Source: Paenibacillus sp. Root444D2
GTDB taxonomy: Bacteria; Bacillota; Bacilli; Paenibacillales; NBRC-103111
NCBI RefSeq assembly: GCF_001426375.1
Contig: NZ_LMEO01000050.1
Location: 1 to 64,000, forward strand
Reading direction: 5' to 3'
Length of the DNA stretch: 64,000 nucleotides
The notes under the pieces were generated by a model that did not search any database, was not told the origin of the DNA, and saw only the letters and a list, made by a program, of their open reading frames with translations. Both the position numbers and the translations under genes were made by a program. How positions within the stretch are numbered: position 1 is the stretch's first letter; each line of letters starts with the position of its first letter. Shown here piece by piece: positions 8,185-16,794 of this stretch.

Positions 8185-8616
8185 TTATACTTCTACAACT
8201 TCAACTTTCTCCATCAAATCTTTGCCTTTGAAAGCATCGACTAATTCCATGCCTTTGGATACTTTACCGAATACGGTGTGTTGTCCATCCAAATGCGGTT
8301 GCGGTTGGTAAGCAATATAGAACTGGCTTCCACCTGTATTTCTGCCCGCATGAGCCATAGCCAAAGAGCCGCGCTCATGTTTGTTCGGGTTGATTTCACA
8401 GTCGATTTGGTAACCAGGGCCACCAGTTCCTGTTCCAGTAGGGCAGCCACCTTGTGCTACGAATCCTGGAATAACACGATGAAAAACAAGTCCGTTATAG
8501 AAACCGGAGTTTGCTAATTTTTCAAAGTTAGCAACAGTATTCGGTGCATCGTTTTCGAAAAGATCGATAACGACTTCGCCGCCACCTGCTAGTTTAATTT
8601 TTGCTTGTTTGGCCAT
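8185..8616 (-). CDS. ppiB: Cyclophilin-type peptidyl-prolyl isomerase
   Basis: Cytoplasmic peptidyl-prolyl cis-trans isomerase of the cyclophilin family, which assists folding. It has no signal peptide. The active-site block [13 protein letters not shown] (catalytic Arg near residue 47) and '[19 protein letters not shown]' are intact; 143 residues is typical for bacterial PpiB. AAAGGAG precedes the ATG. A ppiB gene next to lysA matches the B. subtilis order. Confidence 0.96.
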   Translation of the reverse strand: MAKQAKIKLAGGGEVVIDLFENDAPNTVANFEKLANSGFYNGLVFHRVIPGFVAQGGCPTGTGTGGPGYQIDCEINPNKHERGSLAMAHAGRNTGGSQFYIAYQPQPHLDGQHTVFGKVSKGMELVDAFKGKDLMEKVEVVEV

Positions 8617-8756
8617 TTGTGGTCCACTCCTTTAGGAAATAATATCTTATTCTACTATGAAAACATCCATTTCACAAACTGCGCTATATTTCTAACACAA
8701 TTCTCCCCCGACCATGCCCTGTTTGACTGCGAAAATGTGCTTCCCGCTCAAACGTA

Positions 8757-8795
8757 AAGAAGGAAACCCCGTGAAACTAGGCTTCCTTCTTTTTT
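8757..8795. terminator. Hairpin terminator between ppiB and lysA
   Basis: AAGAAGGAAACC pairs with GGCTTCCTTCTT (one mismatch). Tails are T-rich on both strands, better on the plus strand. By position it ends the lysA transcript. Confidence 0.65.
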
Positions 8796-8807
8796 ATTCA
8801 AAACCAA

Positions 8808-10139
8808 TTAAACGGTCTCGCTCATTTGTTTCATTCTTGCAGGAATGATGTCGTTGCCAACGATATTATCAAACGTTTCGCGTTTCACGACAAGATCACT
8901 TTGACCATCTTTCACGAAGACAACACCAGGACGGCGGATACGGTTATAATTGCTTGCCATTGCATAATTGTATGCTCCTGTGCAAGATACAGCGAGTACG
9001 TCACCTGAATTTACTTTTGGCAGGTTCAGATCCCAGATCAGCATATCGCCGCTCTCACAGCATTTCCCTGCTATAGACACAACCTCTGTTGGTTGCTCTG
9101 TAGCGCGGTTAGCCAACATTGCCTCATACACAGCATCATACAAAGCAGGACGCGGATTATCCGTCATTCCGCCATCTACAGCTACATATTTACGCACTCC
9201 TGGAATATCCTTTGTTGTCCCTACTGTGTACAACGTAGTTCCAGCGTCACCCACGATGCTCCGGCCTGGTTCAACCCAAATTTCAGGCATTGGAAAATCA
9301 TTGCTGCCGAAGTTGTCTTTAATCGCGTCTGTAATAGCTTTCACATAAACGGCAACCGGAAGCGGGCTATCTTCGCTCACATAGCGAATGCCAAAACCGC
9401 CGCCAAGGTTAATGACCTTGAACGTAACGCCTATTTCTTTCCGAACTTGAACGGCAAAGCCAGCCACTTTCTCAGCAGCTATGCGGAAGCCTTCCACTTC
9501 AAAAATTTGGGAACCAATATGGGAATGAACACCCAATAGCTCCACGTTGCTTAATTGCGAAGCCTCTTGAACAGCGCGGAATGCTGATCCATTGCCCATG
9601 TCGAAACCGAATTTGGAATCCGTCTGGCCTGTAGAAATATATTCATGCGTGTGTGCCTCAACACCCGGCGTAATACGCAGTAAGATCTTCACCTTTTGGC
9701 GCTTCTCTCCGGCAATCGCATTCAACATTTGAAGTTCGATAAAGTTATCTACGACGAAACAGCCAATTTTGGCATCGATCGCCATTTCTAATTCAGTGAT
9801 TGTTTTGTTATTGCCATGGAAATGAATGCGGTCCGCTGGGAAGCCGGCTTGTAGCGCCGTATAAAGCTCACCATCGGAAACAACGTCAAGTGACATTCCC
9901 TCTTCATCTACAATTCGGCACATGGCCATTACGCAAAATGCTTTACTTGCATAAGCCACTTGGAATTTCAGACCAGATGCTTTGAAAGCATCTACGAATT
10001 CACGGCAGCGCCCACGTACTAACGCTTCGTCAAATACATATAAAGGTGTGCCGTATTCAGCAACTAATTTCGTTGCATCGACACCGCCGATTTCGAGGTG
10101 GCCTTGGTCGTTTATTTTACTAGTACCATGTAAATACAT
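8808..10139 (-). CDS. lysA: Diaminopimelate decarboxylase
   Basis: PLP enzyme that converts meso-diaminopimelate to L-lysine. The PLP-binding Lys lies in VAYASKAF (about residue 66). 'GVHSHIGSQI', 'NLGGGFGIRY' and the C-terminal 'GKCCESGDML' catalytic block are present, and the length of 443 is normal. Start at the ATG at 10139 after AGAGGG. No lysine riboswitch is visible in the 160 bases upstream. Position after the spoVA genes is the conserved Bacillales arrangement. Confidence 0.97.
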   Translation of the reverse strand: MYLHGTSKINDQGHLEIGGVDATKLVAEYGTPLYVFDEALVRGRCREFVDAFKASGLKFQVAYASKAFCVMAMCRIVDEEGMSLDVVSDGELYTALQAGFPADRIHFHGNNKTITELEMAIDAKIGCFVVDNFIELQMLNAIAGEKRQKVKILLRITPGVEAHTHEYISTGQTDSKFGFDMGNGSAFRAVQEASQLSNVELLGVHSHIGSQIFEVEGFRIAAEKVAGFAVQVRKEIGVTFKVINLGGGFGIRYVSEDSPLPVAVYVKAITDAIKDNFGSNDFPMPEIWVEPGRSIVGDAGTTLYTVGTTKDIPGVRKYVAVDGGMTDNPRPALYDAVYEAMLANRATEQPTEVVSIAGKCCESGDMLIWDLNLPKVNSGDVLAVSCTGAYNYAMASNYNRIRRPGVVFVKDGQSDLVVKRETFDNIVGNDIIPARMKQMSETV

Positions 10140-10264
10140 AGCTTTATTTCCCTCTCTCCCTGAACCATCTTCTTGCTATATTCCGCCAAAGAGGTTAATG
10201 TACATTACTATTAAAAGTACCATATGGCATGCGCTTTTGACAATACACGCTTCGACATAAAAGC

Positions 10265-10297
10265 AAAAAAGGACAAGAGAATTCCCTGTCCTTTTTC
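10265..10297. terminator. Terminator after spoVAF
   Basis: AAAAAGGACA pairs with TGTCCTTTTTT around a GGGAATTCTCT centre, just after the spoVAF stop. It is symmetrical and would work in both directions. Confidence 0.75.
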
Positions 10298-10299
10298 TG

Positions 10300-11934
10300 C
10301 TATTTAGATTTTGGTTGACGTGTGCCATCGATCGGCTTTGTAATACTAAGCCGCGTTTTGCCTGCAAGCACCGGACGCCGAACCAGGATGGCAAAGAAGC
10401 TTTTGGCGTTAAATGGAATAAAGGGCCACATGTAGGGTGCATTAAAGGATTTTCTTGTCGCTAGCAGAATCAACCATATTGTTGAGCCTACTACAAAACC
10501 GGGCACATGGAAGATCGCCACGATGATTAAGAGCGCAAGCCTTACAATTCGATTCGCTAAACCCAGCTCATAGCTTGGTGTCGCGAACATCCCAATGGAG
10601 GCGAGTGCCAAATACAGGATAACCTCATTGATAAAAAGACCGGTTTTCACCGCGATATCTCCAATCAAAATGGCTGCCACCAAACCCATTGCGGTAGCGA
10701 GCGGTGTAGGTGTATGTACGGCTGCCATTCGCATGAGATCAATCCCTATATCCGCTAACAAGAACTGAACCAATAGCGGCAGGGTTCCTTCCTTCTGCGG
10801 ACCGAGAAATTCTAGTCCAGGCGGCTTTAAGGAAGGATCCATTACCATCATAAACCAAAGAGGGAGCAGGAAAATCGAAGCCATAATGCCAGCAAAGCGT
10901 ACCCACCTTAAATAAGTACCGATGAAAGGCGTTTGTCGATATTCCTCTGCGTGCTGTACATGATGGAAAAACGTTGTCGGCAGGATCATGACGCTCGGCG
11001 ACGTGTCCACAAAAACACATACATGTCCTTCAAGTAAATGGGCGGATACAACATCCGGCCGTTCCGAATATCGAACCATCGGGTATGGGTTCCAACCCTT
11101 ATTCACAATCGCTTCTTCCAGTTGTTTCTCAGCCAGAGGAAGGCCGTCTATTTCAACATTCTTTATTTTATCTTTTACAGCTTGGACTAAGTCCGCATCA
11201 GCAATATCGTTAATATAAGCTACACAGACATCCGTTTTGGTTCGTTTGCCGATTTGCAAGATTTCCAGCTTAAATCTTTCATCGCGAATTCTTCGTCTGA
11301 CTAATGTCACATTCAATAAAAGAGTTTCCACGAAGCCATCTCGTGAACCTCGAACAACCCGCTCTAAGTCAGGCTCAGCGATCGAGCGAACGGGATAACT
11401 TTTAACATCGATCGTAATGCCTGCTGTCTCCCCTTCAATGAAAAACGCCGTTCCGCCCATCAATACTTGTCCTACGACTTCAGACATTTTCTTGTAGGAC
11501 TTCACTTGAATGTGCGGAATTAATTTCTCAATGAATGCTTCCAATGTATGATGCGAGACGGATTCTTCATCCGCATAAGTGAGACGTGTAATGATATCTG
11601 TTAACACCGTATCTTTGGCAAATCCATTGCAATAGAAGATGCCTACGCGCTTGGATCCGAACACCATTTCTCTGAGTATGAGATCGAAGCTTCGATCGAG
11701 TCCTACTCGTTCCTCCAGCACCCTTCGAACTTCTCGAATACTTCTGGGGATATCTTCCTGAATTTTGAGCTCCTTTTCTTCAGGCGTCATGTCGGTTATT
11801 GGATTGTAAGCAGATAAATTCCCCTCCTCATCTACGGCCAGCTTCTCTGTCTCTCCCTGTGATTCGTTTGATTCGATTGATTCGTTCGAGTCATCCTTAT
11901 CGCTTCCATTTCCTTTTTTCACAATAAACTTCAC
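10300..11934 (-). CDS. spoVAF: Stage V sporulation protein AF (GerA-type)
   Basis: Membrane protein of the GerAA/SpoVAF family in the spore inner membrane. SpoVAF associates with the germinosome and aids the release of spore contents. It has a long soluble N-terminal domain, whose first ~50 residues are Ser/Asp/Glu-rich, then several membrane segments from about residue 330 ('FAGIMASIFLLPLWFMMVMD'). GGAGG seven bases before the GTG at 11934 sets the start (544 residues). It directly follows spoVAB; spoVAC, spoVAD and spoVAE, which lie between them in B. subtilis, are absent from this window. Confidence 0.9.
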   Translation of the reverse strand: MKFIVKKGNGSDKDDSNESIESNESQGETEKLAVDEEGNLSAYNPITDMTPEEKELKIQEDIPRSIREVRRVLEERVGLDRSFDLILREMVFGSKRVGIFYCNGFAKDTVLTDIITRLTYADEESVSHHTLEAFIEKLIPHIQVKSYKKMSEVVGQVLMGGTAFFIEGETAGITIDVKSYPVRSIAEPDLERVVRGSRDGFVETLLLNVTLVRRRIRDERFKLEILQIGKRTKTDVCVAYINDIADADLVQAVKDKIKNVEIDGLPLAEKQLEEAIVNKGWNPYPMVRYSERPDVVSAHLLEGHVCVFVDTSPSVMILPTTFFHHVQHAEEYRQTPFIGTYLRWVRFAGIMASIFLLPLWFMMVMDPSLKPPGLEFLGPQKEGTLPLLVQFLLADIGIDLMRMAAVHTPTPLATAMGLVAAILIGDIAVKTGLFINEVILYLALASIGMFATPSYELGLANRIVRLALLIIVAIFHVPGFVVGSTIWLILLATRKSFNAPYMWPFIPFNAKSFFAILVRRPVLAGKTRLSITKPIDGTRQPKSK

Positions 11935-11957
11935 TTGCACTCCTCCTTCAACACACG

Positions 11958-12380
11958 TTAATAAAACAACCACTCAAACAAGGATCCAAATACTTTACCG
12001 AAAATCATCGCCATTAAAAGCAAAATCATATAGGATCCCATGCCAACACGCTTGGCGAGGATGGGCAGCACGTTAATGATTTCCGTTAGCGCTGCCGCTA
12101 GCATGCCAACAAAACATCCGGCAAAAATACCTACTACCGCTGTTCCCATGGGAAAAAGGTGCAGCTTAGCATCGCTAAAATCAACCCATGTAAATAAGAG
12201 TGAACCCATCACAACAGCCGCTTCATAAGCGTGTATTTTTGAAAACGAGCGTGTGATCTGGGCAAGTCTTGGAATAATATCCAGTACCACAAGGAACGCG
12301 ACCATGCCGCTGCCAACAGCGATTCCACCTGCTAATCCGATAAAAGCCGCCAAGAGGGCTTCCCCAAATAGGGTAATCAC
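11958..12380 (-). CDS. spoVAB: Stage V sporulation protein AB
   Basis: Small polytopic membrane protein (140 residues, four hydrophobic segments) of the SpoVAB family. It is encoded with SpoVAA and is needed for dipicolinic acid handling and spore maturation in B. subtilis. Characteristic stretches are 'AFIGLAGGIAVGSGMVAF' and 'IHAYEAAVVMGSLLFTW'. The start is GTG at 12380, seven bases after AAGGAG, and overlaps the spoVAA stop by four bases (GTGA), so translation is coupled. Confidence 0.9.
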   Translation of the reverse strand: MITLFGEALLAAFIGLAGGIAVGSGMVAFLVVLDIIPRLAQITRSFSKIHAYEAAVVMGSLLFTWVDFSDAKLHLFPMGTAVVGIFAGCFVGMLAAALTEIINVLPILAKRVGMGSYMILLLMAMIFGKVFGSLFEWLFY

Positions 12381-13009
12381 GCACGATCTCCTTCCTCATG
12401 AATTTTGATATATTCTTCCGTTATCACATAATGGTTTATATTTTCCTGGTACATGAACATTTCCACTTCCAGCGGGCTTGGTTCTTCATTGAATTTCTTC
12501 TTGAACAGGTGGTTGAAAAAAATGACCATTCCAACACCAATACCTAGGGAATACGGGATTTGCAGAATGAGCGGATGCTCCACCTTTTTCCCTGTCATCA
12601 ATTCATAAATGCGTTGGTGAACTTCCAGCATAGAAACATCCGCATGGAAATTCATGATGGCCAGCCCCGATCCGATGAACAAAAGCAGCCAAACCAAACC
12701 GATAAGTATTGGACTTGGCTTTCTAGAATCGGAGATAATCTCGAGAAGCACATGAGGTTCTCCGAAATGCTCAATTTGCAGCTGTGGATAAAGATCTTTC
12801 ACTTTACGAACGATCAGCATCATATCAATGAGAACCCGATTGCCATCCTCTTGTTGCGGACGATGAATGATCAACTCGTTCAGAGCTTGCTCATATTCAG
12901 GTTCCACGAAGATCTGAGCGATATGACGTAAGTACACGACATTCCCCTTGCGAATACTAGCTTTTCGGCGAAGCCGGATGTATAGATATGGTTTTCCATC
13001 CTGAACCAT
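12377..13009 (-). CDS. spoVAA: Stage V sporulation protein AA
   Basis: SpoVAA family protein of 210 residues. A soluble N-terminal domain of about 100 residues ('YLYIRLRRKASIRKG', 'LRHIAQIFVEP') is followed by two membrane segments ('ILIGLVWLLLFIGSGLAIM' and 'YSLGIGVGMVIFFNHLF'). GAGGGGAG precedes the ATG. It heads the spoVAA-spoVAB-spoVAF group, expected to be transcribed in the forespore by sigma-G in analogy to B. subtilis; I did not identify a sigma-G promoter with confidence. Confidence 0.9.
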   Translation of the reverse strand: MVQDGKPYLYIRLRRKASIRKGNVVYLRHIAQIFVEPEYEQALNELIIHRPQQEDGNRVLIDMMLIVRKVKDLYPQLQIEHFGEPHVLLEIISDSRKPSPILIGLVWLLLFIGSGLAIMNFHADVSMLEVHQRIYELMTGKKVEHPLILQIPYSLGIGVGMVIFFNHLFKKKFNEEPSPLEVEMFMYQENINHYVITEEYIKIHEEGDRA

Positions 13010-13187
13010 GGTCTCACTCCCCTCAGAGCTTTACGGTGAATCATCCATGTATAGGAGTAGTATGCAAAATCTTTCCTTCCCATAAACACCTGATAAGATG
13101 GTAAATTCTCCAGGAATAATGTCATCTGCATTATGGCATAGTAAGATTGAATAACGATAACTTATTCCATATAAAGAAGGTGATAAC

Positions 13188-13397
13188 ATGAAAAAATTCG
13201 CGTTAACACTAGTCATTATTGGTGCGCTGAATTGGCTCTTGGTTGGGCTTTTCGAATGGGATTTAGTTTCTGCTTTATTGGGAGGAGATTCTCATCGTGA
13301 ATCTTCCGGTCTAAGCCGCATTATTTATACGGTAGTGGGCTTATGCGGAATTTACTGCGTGAGATTTTATTCAGACGACAGGCACTCTGCCCGATAA
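13188..13397 (+). CDS. DUF378 small membrane protein (YuzA-like)
   Basis: Protein of 69 residues. The N terminus MKKFALTLVIIGALNWLLVG is typical of DUF378 (YuzA) proteins, with two membrane segments separated by a Ser/His-rich loop. AAGGTGATAAC precedes the ATG. Function unknown. It is a plus-strand singleton between two minus-strand units and has its own terminator; it interrupts the spoIIA-spoVA gene order seen in B. subtilis. Confidence 0.85.
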   Translation: MKKFALTLVIIGALNWLLVGLFEWDLVSALLGGDSHRESSGLSRIIYTVVGLCGIYCVRFYSDDRHSAR

Positions 13398-13413
13398 ACA
13401 TGCTCGTGATCAC

Positions 13414-13466
13414 AAAAAGCCGCAAACTACCCAGTAAAGAATTAGGGTAATCAGCGGCTCTTTTTT
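13414..13466. terminator. Bidirectional terminator, DUF378 gene / sulP
   Basis: AGCCGC...GCGGCT stem with inner pairing (TACCC / GGGTA), followed by CTTTTTT on the plus strand and by TTTTTG on the minus strand. It serves both convergent genes. Confidence 0.8.
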
Positions 13467-13478
13467 ATGCAGAGCAGA

Positions 13479-14912
13479 CTATCTGACTTGTTCAATCATT
13501 AATTTACTTTCCTCGTTTAAACCAATACAGATGACTTTTTTATTCAGTTGCTCATATTTCGTAATGGTTTTGGTTATAGCTGTCACAGCGGAATGATCCC
13601 AAACATGTGACGAGCTGAAATCAATCGTAATCGTATCGGGGTCGTTCCTATGATCAAATAACTCAATAAAATGTGCCATAGTTCCAAAAAACAGCTGACC
13701 AGAAATGCGATATACTTTTGAGCCATTTTTGTCGTTTGAAGTATGCGCCTTAATTTTGGCTGATCTCCAGCCAAATATCAAAGCACTTAACGTAACGCCT
13801 GATAAAACGCCAATCGCTAAATTGGATGTTGCTACAACGATGGCTACGGTAATGATCATGACTAGCGCGTCACTCCGCGGAATTTTAACTAAGGTTCTAA
13901 GCGACTGCCAATCAAATGTGCCCACGGATACCATAAACATTACACCTACTAGTGCGGCCATTGGAATTTGCTTGACCACATTGCCTAATACCATAATTAA
14001 GAACAGCAGGAAAACCCCCGAAACAAAGGTAGATAGTCGGGATCGACCACCCGATTTCACGTTTATGACTGTTTGACCAATCATGGCACAACCTGCCATC
14101 CCACCGAAAAAGCCAGACACGATATTGGCTATGCCCTGCCCTCTCACCTCTTTATTTTTATCACTTTTCGTTTCGGTCATTTCATCTACAATCGTTGCTG
14201 TCATCAAGGATTCAGTCATACCTACAACGGCTAATGCCAAGGAAATAGGTAATATATAGCCAATTGCTTGAAGAGTTAACGTTAAGTCAGGAATATGGAA
14301 GAACGGCAAGGTCTGTGTGATTTCACCCATATCGCCAACTGTTCGTAGATCTAGATGTAAGTTTATAGACAGAATCGTCATCACAATAATGGCAACCAAA
14401 GCAGAAGGTATGGCTTTCGTGATTAAAGGCAGCAAATAAATAATAGCCAAAGTACCAGCTACCATGGCATACATCTGCCAGCTTGCCCCGGTGAAATTAG
14501 TAAGTTGAGCCATGAAAATAATAATGGCGAGTGCATTAACAAACCCAACAATGACAGAGTGCGGAATAAACGTAATGAATTTACCAAATTTCAAAACACC
14601 CATCACATATTGAATTACACCTGTCAAAATACTGGCTGCAAATAAATATTCAATTCCATATTTCGCAACTAAAGGACCCATTAGAGAGGCCATCGCACCT
14701 GTTGCAGCTGAAATCATCCCCATCCGGCCACCTGTGAAAGATATCACTATGGCAATGATGAAAGAAGCATACAAGCCAACCATTGGGTCTACACCGGCTA
14801 GAATAGAGAACGCAATGGCTTCGGGAATTAAAGCCAAAGCAACCGTTATACCAGACAAAACATCCTTACGAATATTAAAAAACCATGAATCCTTCCATTG
14901 GCTATAAATCAA
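13479..14912 (-). CDS. SulP family anion transporter with STAS domain
   Basis: Polytopic secondary transporter of the SulP family (sulfate, bicarbonate or similar anions). It begins with FFNIRKDVLSGITVALALIP, contains many hydrophobic segments to about residue 390, and ends in a STAS domain (about 395-477, 'TITIDFSSSHVWDHSAVTAI'). The substrate cannot be told from sequence; compact members like this with 'GFFGGMAGCAMIGQTVINVKSG' are often annotated as sulfate or bicarbonate transporters. The start is UUG at 14912, nine bases after GGAG. No sulfur-assimilation genes are adjacent. Confidence 0.9.
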   Translation of the reverse strand: MIYSQWKDSWFFNIRKDVLSGITVALALIPEAIAFSILAGVDPMVGLYASFIIAIVISFTGGRMGMISAATGAMASLMGPLVAKYGIEYLFAASILTGVIQYVMGVLKFGKFITFIPHSVIVGFVNALAIIIFMAQLTNFTGASWQMYAMVAGTLAIIYLLPLITKAIPSALVAIIVMTILSINLHLDLRTVGDMGEITQTLPFFHIPDLTLTLQAIGYILPISLALAVVGMTESLMTATIVDEMTETKSDKNKEVRGQGIANIVSGFFGGMAGCAMIGQTVINVKSGGRSRLSTFVSGVFLLFLIMVLGNVVKQIPMAALVGVMFMVSVGTFDWQSLRTLVKIPRSDALVMIITVAIVVATSNLAIGVLSGVTLSALIFGWRSAKIKAHTSNDKNGSKVYRISGQLFFGTMAHFIELFDHRNDPDTITIDFSSSHVWDHSAVTAITKTITKYEQLNKKVICIGLNEESKLMIEQVR

Positions 14913-15021
14913 AAATACACACTCCTAAGTTAATTTTGGTGACTTTTCACTCTCAGAAAAGTCGGGACCGTTATTTGCAGTATTTATTATACACAAATCG
15001 AGACTATGTCTCTACATAGTC

Positions 15022-15055
15022 AAATAACCGTTCCTCCGAGGAGGAACGGTTATTT
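15022..15055. terminator. Perfect 34-bp palindromic terminator of sigF
   Basis: AAATAACCGTTCCTCC is followed directly by its exact reverse complement around a GA/GG centre, with T-rich ends on both strands. It ends the dacF-spoIIA transcript. Confidence 0.85.
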
Positions 15056-15069
15056 ATTTCAAAAGCCTG

Positions 15070-15825
15070 TTATTGAGCAATCTGATCTTTAATCGATTGC
15101 AAAATTTTCTTTTCCAAGCGTGATACCTGCACTTGGGAAATACCTAGCCTACTCGCGACCTCGGACTGCGTTTGATCTCGGAAATAACGGAGATAAACGA
15201 TGAGCCGTTCTCGCTCCGAAAGCGTCCCAATAGCTTCATTCAGCGCAAGCTTTTCGAACCACTTTTCTCCGGACTCATCCGAAATTTGATCCATTAGCGT
15301 GATAGGATCACCATCGTTCTCAAAGACGGTCTCATGGATGGAAGAGAGAGGTTTGTTCGCCTCTTGCGCGAAAACAACTTCTTCCGCCGTTATCATAAGC
15401 TCCTCTGCGACCTCTTTGATCGTAGGCAATCTGCCAAGCCGCTTCGAAAGCTCATCTTTCGTCTTGCGAATCTTATTCGCCAATTCTTTGAGCGAACGGC
15501 TTACTTTAAGTGTTCCGTCATCACGAAGAAAACGTTGAATTTCACCGATAATCATCGGTACCGCATAGGTTGAAAACTTCACATCATAAGATAGATCGAA
15601 TTTGTCTACGGACTTCAGCAGTCCGATACAACCGATCTGGAACAAGTCTTCGGCTTCGTATCCTCGGTTCAAAAAACGTTGAACCACAGACCAAACCAAG
15701 CGGATATTGCAGCTGACAAGTGTTTCTCTGGCGAGTCCATCTCCGGATTGGCTGAGGGCGATTAACCGTTTGACTTCCGAATCGTCTAAATAACTATGAG
15801 AAGCATGTTTCAGATCGACATCCAT
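15070..15825 (-). CDS. sigF: RNA polymerase sporulation sigma factor SigF
   Basis: First compartment-specific sporulation sigma factor, active in the forespore. Region 2 ('NIRLVWSVVQRFLNRGYEAE', 'DLFQIGCIGLLKSVDKFD', 'KFSTYAVPMIIGEIQRFLRD'), region 3 and the C-terminal helix-turn-helix of region 4 ('QSEVASRLGISQVQVSRLEK') are complete over 251 residues. AGGGG precedes the ATG. It lies 11 bases after spoIIAB, whose product holds it inactive. Confidence 0.97.
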   Translation of the reverse strand: MDVDLKHASHSYLDDSEVKRLIALSQSGDGLARETLVSCNIRLVWSVVQRFLNRGYEAEDLFQIGCIGLLKSVDKFDLSYDVKFSTYAVPMIIGEIQRFLRDDGTLKVSRSLKELANKIRKTKDELSKRLGRLPTIKEVAEELMITAEEVVFAQEANKPLSSIHETVFENDGDPITLMDQISDESGEKWFEKLALNEAIGTLSERERLIVYLRYFRDQTQSEVASRLGISQVQVSRLEKKILQSIKDQIAQ

Positions 15826-15836
15826 AGATCAAACCC

Positions 15837-16283
15837 CTAATTGTATAAAGCTTTTTTAGATTCAATTCGCTTCAACATGTTTATTTTGGTTCCGATTCCG
15901 ACGGCCGTCACAACTTCTACTTCGTCCATGAAATTTTCCATAATCGTGAAACCCATGCCAGAGCGTTCCAACTCTGGTTTGGATGTATATAGCGGCTGTT
16001 TCGCCTGTTCTAAATCAGCAATCCCTGAACCCTTGTCTTCGATCGTGATACGAACCACGTCGTCATCAATTTGCGTCGAAATCATGATAACGCCATCTGT
16101 TCTATTGTTATAACCATGAATAATCGAATTTGTTACCGCTTCAGAAACAACCGTCTTGATATCGGTTAATTCATTCAGCGTAGGATCCAATTGAGAGACG
16201 AAAGCAGCAACAGCTACACGAGCAAAAGCTTCATTCTCCGAACGACTGGCGAACTCAAGTGTCATAAAGTTATGTTCACTCAT
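15837..16283 (-). CDS. spoIIAB: Anti-sigma-F factor / serine kinase SpoIIAB
   Basis: GHKL-fold kinase that binds sigma-F and phosphorylates SpoIIAA. The N box '[16 protein letters not shown]', the G1 box '[20 protein letters not shown]' and the G2 region '[15 protein letters not shown]' are present; 148 residues is normal. The ATG overlaps the spoIIAA stop by four bases (ATGA) with GGAGGT upstream, giving the tight stoichiometric coupling expected for partner proteins. Confidence 0.97.
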   Translation of the reverse strand: MSEHNFMTLEFASRSENEAFARVAVAAFVSQLDPTLNELTDIKTVVSEAVTNSIIHGYNNRTDGVIMISTQIDDDVVRITIEDKGSGIADLEQAKQPLYTSKPELERSGMGFTIMENFMDEVEVVTAVGIGTKINMLKRIESKKALYN

Positions 16284-16636
16284 AATGCAACCTCCAAACT
16301 GGACATTGCATTGCGTTCGTTGTCCTGTATAGATACAATCTTGAACATTCCAGAAAGCTCGAATAAGCGGTAGACAGCAGGAGCAACGTCACAAACGACC
16401 ATTTTGCCGCCTTTACTCGTAATCTGCTTATAGCGGCCGAGAATGACGCCTAGACCTGAGCTGTCCATGAAGGATAGATCCTTCAAACTAAGGATTAAAT
16501 GACGCGTATGCTCTTTGGCAATCGCTTCCTCCATCCTTGCTTTCACAACATCGGCTGTGTGATGATCCAGCTCGCCTTTCAATCTAACAATCAGCGCTCT
16601 TCGGCCTTGCTCGAATTCAATTTGCAGGCTCAACAT
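16280..16636 (-). CDS. spoIIAA: Anti-anti-sigma factor SpoIIAA
   Basis: STAS-domain partner that frees sigma-F when dephosphorylated. The phosphorylation site lies in [18 protein letters not shown], with the phosphoacceptor Ser at residue 59, equivalent to Ser58 of B. subtilis. The start at 16636 gives 118 residues, matching the family; GGAG lies five bases before it. A longer frame of 33 extra codons runs upstream through palindromic DNA and is not credible protein. Confidence 0.96.
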   Translation of the reverse strand: MLSLQIEFEQGRRALIVRLKGELDHHTADVVKARMEEAIAKEHTRHLILSLKDLSFMDSSGLGVILGRYKQITSKGGKMVVCDVAPAVYRLFELSGMFKIVSIQDNERNAMSSLEVAL

Positions 16637-16644
16637 GTTCACTC

Positions 16645-16720
16645 CTCTCAGCTGAGAGACTTTGAGCATACTCAAAGATCCCGTCATGAAACTTAAGTTT
16701 CTACAGCTGAGAGGGATTCT
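16645..16720. repeat. Cluster of palindromes in the spoIIAA leader
   Basis: Three inverted repeats in 76 bases: CTCTCAGCTGAGAG (16645-16658), CTTTGAG-CATA-CTCAAAG (16660-16677) and the perfect GAAACTTAAGTTTC (16688-16701), then a second CAGCTGAGAGGG. The middle element with its GATCCC flank matches the repeat before ytfI (1548-1684), but in the opposite orientation relative to the gene. Confidence 0.8.
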
Positions 16721-16733
16721 CCTGCCCCCCGAC

Positions 16734-16773
16734 AAAACTAGAAGAAAACTGCTAAAACTAGAAGAAAACTGCG
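16734..16773. repeat. Two tandem copies of a 20-bp repeat
   Basis: AAAACTAGAAGAAAACTGCT is repeated head to tail once (16734-16753, 16754-16773; the last base differs) in the gap between dacF and spoIIAA. Confidence 0.85.
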
Positions 16774-16794
16774 CTTATTCGCGAAATCTCACCA

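Noticed and set aside
10140-10264. Lysine riboswitch upstream of lysA
   Set aside because: The gap is too short and shows none of the conserved L-box elements.
13151-13177. TTGAAT-17-TATAAA as promoter of the DUF378 gene
   Set aside because: The start site would fall inside the ribosome binding site, leaving too short a leader.
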